Below, one piece after another: positions 8,301-11,260 of a stretch of 11,260 nt of DNA (positions are counted from its first letter, which is position 1; every line of letters starts with the position of its first letter). The stretch is from Olpidium bornovanus S191 (lineage: Eukaryota; Olpidiomycota): assembly GCA_017911155.1 (NCBI GenBank), contig JAEFCI010002980.1:1-11260 (forward strand), written 5' to 3'. The notes under the pieces were generated by a model. That model searched no databases. It was not told the origin of the DNA and saw only the letters and a list, made by a program, of their open reading frames with translations. The translations under genes were made by a program, and so were the position numbers.

Positions 8301-8493
8301 CGTCGCCGCTGCCTTCCGCCGGAAGGGGAGGGACCTCCGCAGCCGCCGCACTTCGGCATTTGGCCGACTCCCGCCGCGACTTCCGCATGTCAAGGGCGGC
8401 AACTTTCCGTGCCGCCTCCAGCACTTTGCGCGACCGTTTGCTAACCGCGGCATGTCCGTGCGGCACGCAGACCGGTCGTTTTTCAGCGATCAT
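5349..8493 (-). CDS. Long low-complexity basic protein, unknown function; probably two exons (8493-5651 and 5544-5349)
   Basis: The first exon opens at the ATG at 8491-8493. The frame extends to a TTG at 8535 and is closed upstream by TGA, so 8493 is the most plausible start. Unspliced, the frame ends at TGA 5587-5589 (968 aa); with the proposed intron (5650-5545) the product is 1012 aa. It begins with a basic segment (RSRKVLEAARKVAALDMRKS) and has three 16-residue tandem repeats at 94-141. Charged helical segments follow: RREYERKVLEYERRAFGRY near 194-212, and about 303-349 ending in KRRGRTLRRRQ, a candidate nuclear signal. Long Ser/Pro/Ala/Gln-rich, probably disordered parts come next, then a helix KELALFREMVAEAAGFW near 687-703. 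VPDYG occurs twice (774 and 926). The end from exon 2 is an amphipathic acidic helix (LLEDIISECVPEIGKALDEF). No catalytic motif is seen. A nuclear or cytoskeletal scaffold role is only a guess. The plus-strand frame 7435-8949 is a shadow. Confidence 0.75.
5545..5650 (-). other. Predicted 106-nt spliceosomal intron (103 nt with the alternative acceptor)
   Basis: On the minus strand the donor GTACGT begins at 5650. A pyrimidine-rich stretch (TGTTTTCCTCGCTGCGTTC) leads to tandem acceptors GAG (ends 5548) and CAG (ends 5545). Either acceptor joins exon 1 (phase 2, ...GA) to a coding-like frame beginning with C, making a GAC codon, and removes the in-frame TGA at 5587-5589. The exon-2 frame (stop at 5349-5351) has a strong G/C preference at third positions and no usable ATG before its helix. 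The 20 codons read inside the proposed intron lack that preference. Confidence 0.5.
8071..8214 (-). repeat. Three tandem copies of a 48-bp in-frame repeat
   Basis: The period is exactly 48 bp (the string GTGTCCCAAC on the plus strand starts at 8091, 8139 and 8187). The unit codes for 16 residues, consensus GGVSGSEQVGTPCPGL. The copies differ at a few positions (S/P in GSEQ/GPEQ; the copy nearest the C terminus ends in SPRV). The near identity at DNA level points to recent expansion; copy number is likely to vary between strains. Confidence 0.95.
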
Positions 8494-9957
8494 CCCCGGC
8501 GGTCGGGGCCCGGGTTGTCTCTGCTTCGCGGCCAACGCTTCGCGATGATATCACGCGGGGGGGCGGTTCGTTTCAACGCGGACCAGGGAAAAACGCGTTG
8601 GAAAGCCACTGGGGCGGCTCCCGTGTCTGTCAGGGGCCACGAGCCCGTTGGGACGCGCGCAAGAAGGTTGTCACTTTGTGCTTCCAGGCCGCGACGTCGT
8701 GGTCGCGTTTGCCGACCGATCTCCGGCGGTTGCCTCCGCTCTGAAAACTGCGTGCAAAGTACGGAAGAGACTGAAAGCGAGAGCGTGCGTTGCCTCCTCT
8801 TTCATTTCCGCGTTGCTTCCCTCGCGCCGAACTGTTTGGATTCCTCAGAACAGCAATCACTTGCACAATCCCGTTTGATTCAATTCATTTGCCGAAATGG
8901 AACGTGGCCATGCGCGAAAACGCGCCCCCCGGAAAAAAGTCATTTGTGAGAGACGGCGATCTTCACAAACCCGGCTGTCCGTAACAGAGGAAATTTGAAA
9001 CCACCAGATCAGGCGGCTGAGGTTCAACCCCCCAAGACAGCGTGAAAGGGCCGTGGAAGGAGAAAAGGGAAGGCGGCTCTTCCCCGGCCACTGCACGTCT
9101 CGTACCTCATCGCCTGTTCTCCTAAAAAAAATGCTTTACCGGCCACCCACCGCCGACGGTCACTCATCGCCGCACGTGAAAGGGCTTTCCAAAAATCTTC
9201 CCGTTTCCTAGTGTAATACTGTTATTCAGGGGAGCGTTGTTCCAGCCCACGCAGGTCAGGAAAGACCTGTTTATGCTCGAAGGCGACCGTACGGACCGAC
9301 TACTGACGTCGACGGAAACTGCGAATTGAAGTGTCAAAATTTATAATCCGAACACGCCAATGTCAAACACGAAAGCGACACACTATTTGAGAGGAACTTG
9401 ACCGGCTCAGAAACGAAAGTTGACGAACAGGCAATCTAGCAACAATCGAATGCTTGAGGTATTGAGCGGGCAATCTTCCCGGTCTTTTACAATCGAAGAT
9501 CTCTTCAGGTCTCTCCATCAGTACTTTTGAAGGATGCCGTCCATTTAGCCCGGTGCTTTCTTTAGCAGAGAGCCCAGGCCACCCCTTCTGACTCCTCTCT
9601 CTTCTAATCGGACGTTTTAGTCCGACACCGGCTCGACTCCAGATCCTGCTTTGGCTCCGCGAATCTGAATCTGAGAATTTTTTTGTTCTTTTTGGCAGCC
9701 GACAAAAGATCCAGGCGCACGCGCTTTTCGCTGAAGGCCTCTGCGACTCGCCGAAGGCTGGTCCGAGCAGGACTGCGCAAAACGCTCTGTGGCACGAAAT
9801 CTGCCCGCACATTTTGGATAATGTGAAAGCCTGTGCGCCGTTGCCGCGTTGAACTGCAATAACGGAGGGCTGCTGCCCTCACAGGGAGAGGCCACGATTG
9901 GTGTCGGTGCAAGTATTACACTAACTAAGGAATGATTTGCAGTACCCCTCTCAAATC
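8494..9957. other. Spacer upstream of the long gene; no confident gene
   Basis: This region should hold the promoter of the minus-strand long gene; I see no TATA-like box close to 8493. Weak candidates only: a plus-strand frame 8897-8998 (ATG, 33 residues, very basic: MERGHARKRAPRKKVICERR), which after one TGA stays open to 9212, and a minus-strand frame 9363-9812 (ATG, 149 residues, Ser/Arg-rich, no domain). Neither shows codon preference or a family signature convincing enough to call. Confidence 0.4.
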
Positions 9958-9978
9958 CGCGGAGCGCGAAGCTCCGCG
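9958..9978 (+). other. Perfect GC-rich hairpin: 8-bp stem, 5-nt loop
   Basis: The arms CGCGGAGC (9958-9965) and GCTCCGCG (9971-9978) are exact reverse complements around a GCGAA loop. All but one stem pair are G-C, so the structure would be very stable in RNA of either strand. It lies in spacer, about 120 bp left of the A24 run. Its role is unknown. Confidence 0.7.
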
Positions 9979-10101
9979 CTGGTGTGACCGGGCTCTCGGG
10001 TTCCTCTCGTTCGCCTTCGGAGGAAGCGGCAGTGTGCTGCGGGAAGGTTCGTCGGCCGCCGACTTCCGCCACCTGGCACCAGAGGAGGAGGAGGAAAAAG
10101 G

Positions 10102-10125
10102 AAAAAAAAAAAAAAAAAAAAAAAA
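10102..10125 (+). repeat. A24 homopolymer with purine-rich flank
   Basis: Twenty-four A follow a GAGGAGGAGGAGGAAAAAGG-like purine stretch (from about 10081) and are followed by TGAAAAAAG. Minus-strand frames through this run begin with poly-Phe and are artefacts. An AATAAA hexamer lies further right at 10213-10218, not before the run. Confidence 0.95.
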
Positions 10126-10216
10126 TGAAAAAAGCCTCGACCCATCCCACGCTCGGGCTGTCTGTGACTGGCGACGGGCGCTATGGTCGTTCGAGGACAA
10201 TTTGTCGAAAACAATA

Positions 10217-10977
10217 AAGGATCGCCAATCCGTTGATTGAGAAAGAACGACGAAAGACGTGCCTACCGCAGCATACTTCTCGCGCTATCATCGGCAAAAT
10301 TTCGCAAGAATGCTCGGGAGTCCGGCCGAACGTCACAATTCATAGGCCCTCCTTCATCGATCACCCGTTCGCTCCACAAGGTTCTCAGTTTTCTCGTGCA
10401 GATTATCATGGCCAAAATTTTGCTGTGTGCTGGGTGCTTTCTCAATTGAGTCGTTTCCATAGCTGATGATGCAGCGAAGGTTGGTCTAAAAGAAAGTCCT
10501 GTAGGCACGTTCCGTCTCGTCGTTGTTCTCGGCCGTTGGTCGACCGGCCGTCGCTTCTTCCACCGGCTGTCATAAAAAGTCGAAGGCATTGCAAGCCCGG
10601 GTCGTCATAGCAGCCTGGCATTATGGTAATCCATGTTGGTTCGAATCTATTTACACACGAGTAATTAGATGCCATTATAGAATTACACACGACAGATTTA
10701 TATGTGTTTGGCACGTGGGAAATAGGTTCTCGAAAATTTTCCGCCGAGAAAGGTCCCGGACACAAATGAGCGTTGGCCAGTTGTTGATGTCGCTTGTGGG
10801 AGGCCACAGCAACTGCACGCGGATGCGTTCGCAGGCGCGGTGCGGCTCCTGGCGTTAATTAAACGTCAGGTTGTTTGCGGTTCCCCACCCTGTCAGTTAC
10901 CTACCGCTGTCTTCCGTAATCTTGTTCGGAATGTCTATTTTCTATGCAGAAATGCGCATAAAATGGCGCAACGGTAA
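10217..10977 (+). other. Weak coding-like fragments in different plus-strand frames
   Basis: Two ATG-less open stretches read like protein. 10217-10466 includes FIDHPFAPQGSQFSRADYHG and ends in TGA. 10726-10977 includes ERWPVVDVACGRPQQLHADA and ends in TAA. They are in different frames and a third frame (10523-10858) overlaps. They could be remnants of a decayed gene, exons with an unrecognised intron between them, or chance. A minus-strand frame (10442-10807) has only a GTG start. I assign no function. Confidence 0.15.
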
Positions 10978-11260
10978 CTAAAAAAAGTGGAATGGGATGA
11001 CTTGCTGGACAGAAAAAAAGGCAGATTTTTGCATAAAAAGGGCCTTAGACAATTGTGGAAGCTGAACGTTGAAGATTCACCGTAGTTTCGTAACGGCGGT
11101 GGATGCGCGAACCAAAGAACGACTTGCCCTGGGCGGAATAAGGATGCCGGTATCAGACGAAGCCGCAGCCCAGGCACTGGCCAATAACGTTTGCAAATAA
11201 TCAGTAGGACGAAACAAATGGAACCGGGAAAACTGACCCTTTCGTAGCTGCTGATCATGA
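10978..11260. other. Right-edge spacer
   Basis: No gene is supported. A minus-strand frame from the ATG at 11256-11258 to 10935 gives 107 residues with a hydrophobic start (ICFVLLIICKRYW), which could suggest a signal sequence. It is Ser/Phe/Leu-rich without conserved-looking parts and may be incomplete at the window edge. Confidence 0.2.

Noticed and set aside
7435..8949. 504-codon plus-strand frame
   Set aside because: It is antisense to the long minus-strand gene, Arg/Leu/Pro-rich, and mirrors the 48-bp repeats; a compositional shadow.
3695..8998. TGA used as a sense codon, suggested by in-frame TGAs at 3695, 4743 and 8996
   Set aside because: The left-edge frame, the hydrolase and the spliced long gene all end in TGA. 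Reading through TGA at 5587 gives only 16 plausible codons before another TGA and then non-coding-like sequence.
9617..10214. Minus-strand frames starting with poly-Phe (9617-10150, 9925-10200, 9951-10214)
   Set aside because: They are generated by the A24 run read as TTT codons on the minus strand.
10580..10665. Possible tRNA gene: GGTTCGAATC at 10639-10648 resembles a B box
   Set aside because: No A box at proper spacing, no acceptor stem and no anticodon arm could be drawn.
10651..10692. Ten-base direct repeat TTACACACGA at 10651 and 10683 with nearby inverted AATTA/TAATT
   Set aside because: Too short to separate from chance; no element is found between or around the copies.

Overview
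The window looks like nuclear DNA of a eukaryote, probably a single-celled one. Two long GC-rich coding regions sit in less GC-rich spacer DNA. The spacer holds homopolymer runs, a CA microsatellite, scattered coding-like fragments and no operon-like packing. The longest open frames that begin upstream of the plausible ATGs do so only at GTG or TTG, and no bacterial ribosome-binding sites or tight gene spacing are seen. One gene seems to need an intron. The exact lineage cannot be fixed from the sequence; an alga, an apicomplexan or chromerid, or an oomycete are all possible.

Layout, left to right. Positions 2-259 (+) hold a GC3-rich reading frame that is probably the C-terminal end of a gene starting outside the window. 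Positions 260-1910 are spacer with a CA-type microsatellite, one doubtful minus-strand frame (530-1138) and a coding-like but broken plus-strand stretch (1248-1764). Positions 1912-2880 (-) encode the only protein whose family is recognisable: an alpha/beta hydrolase of the hormone-sensitive-lipase (HSL) type with a complete catalytic set. Its frame stays open upstream and could give a longer, Arg-rich N terminus. A 36-bp sequence is directly repeated upstream of it (3310 and 3417). Positions 3450-5340 are spacer with a T13C14 run, weak small frames and a second broken coding-like stretch (4492-4960).

Positions 5349-8493 (-) hold one long gene for a basic, low-complexity, largely disordered protein of unknown function. 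It carries three 16-residue tandem repeats near its N terminus. Its last exon appears to be separated by an intron of about 105 nt, so the plain open frame (stop at 5587) probably gives the wrong C terminus.

Positions 8494-11260 have no gene I can support with confidence. They contain a strong 8-bp-stem hairpin (9958-9978), an A24 run and weak plus-strand coding-like pieces near the right end. Nothing shows that the hydrolase and the long protein act together: they are on the same strand but about 2.5 kb apart. I see no defence system, CRISPR array, tRNA, rRNA or clear transposase in the window.
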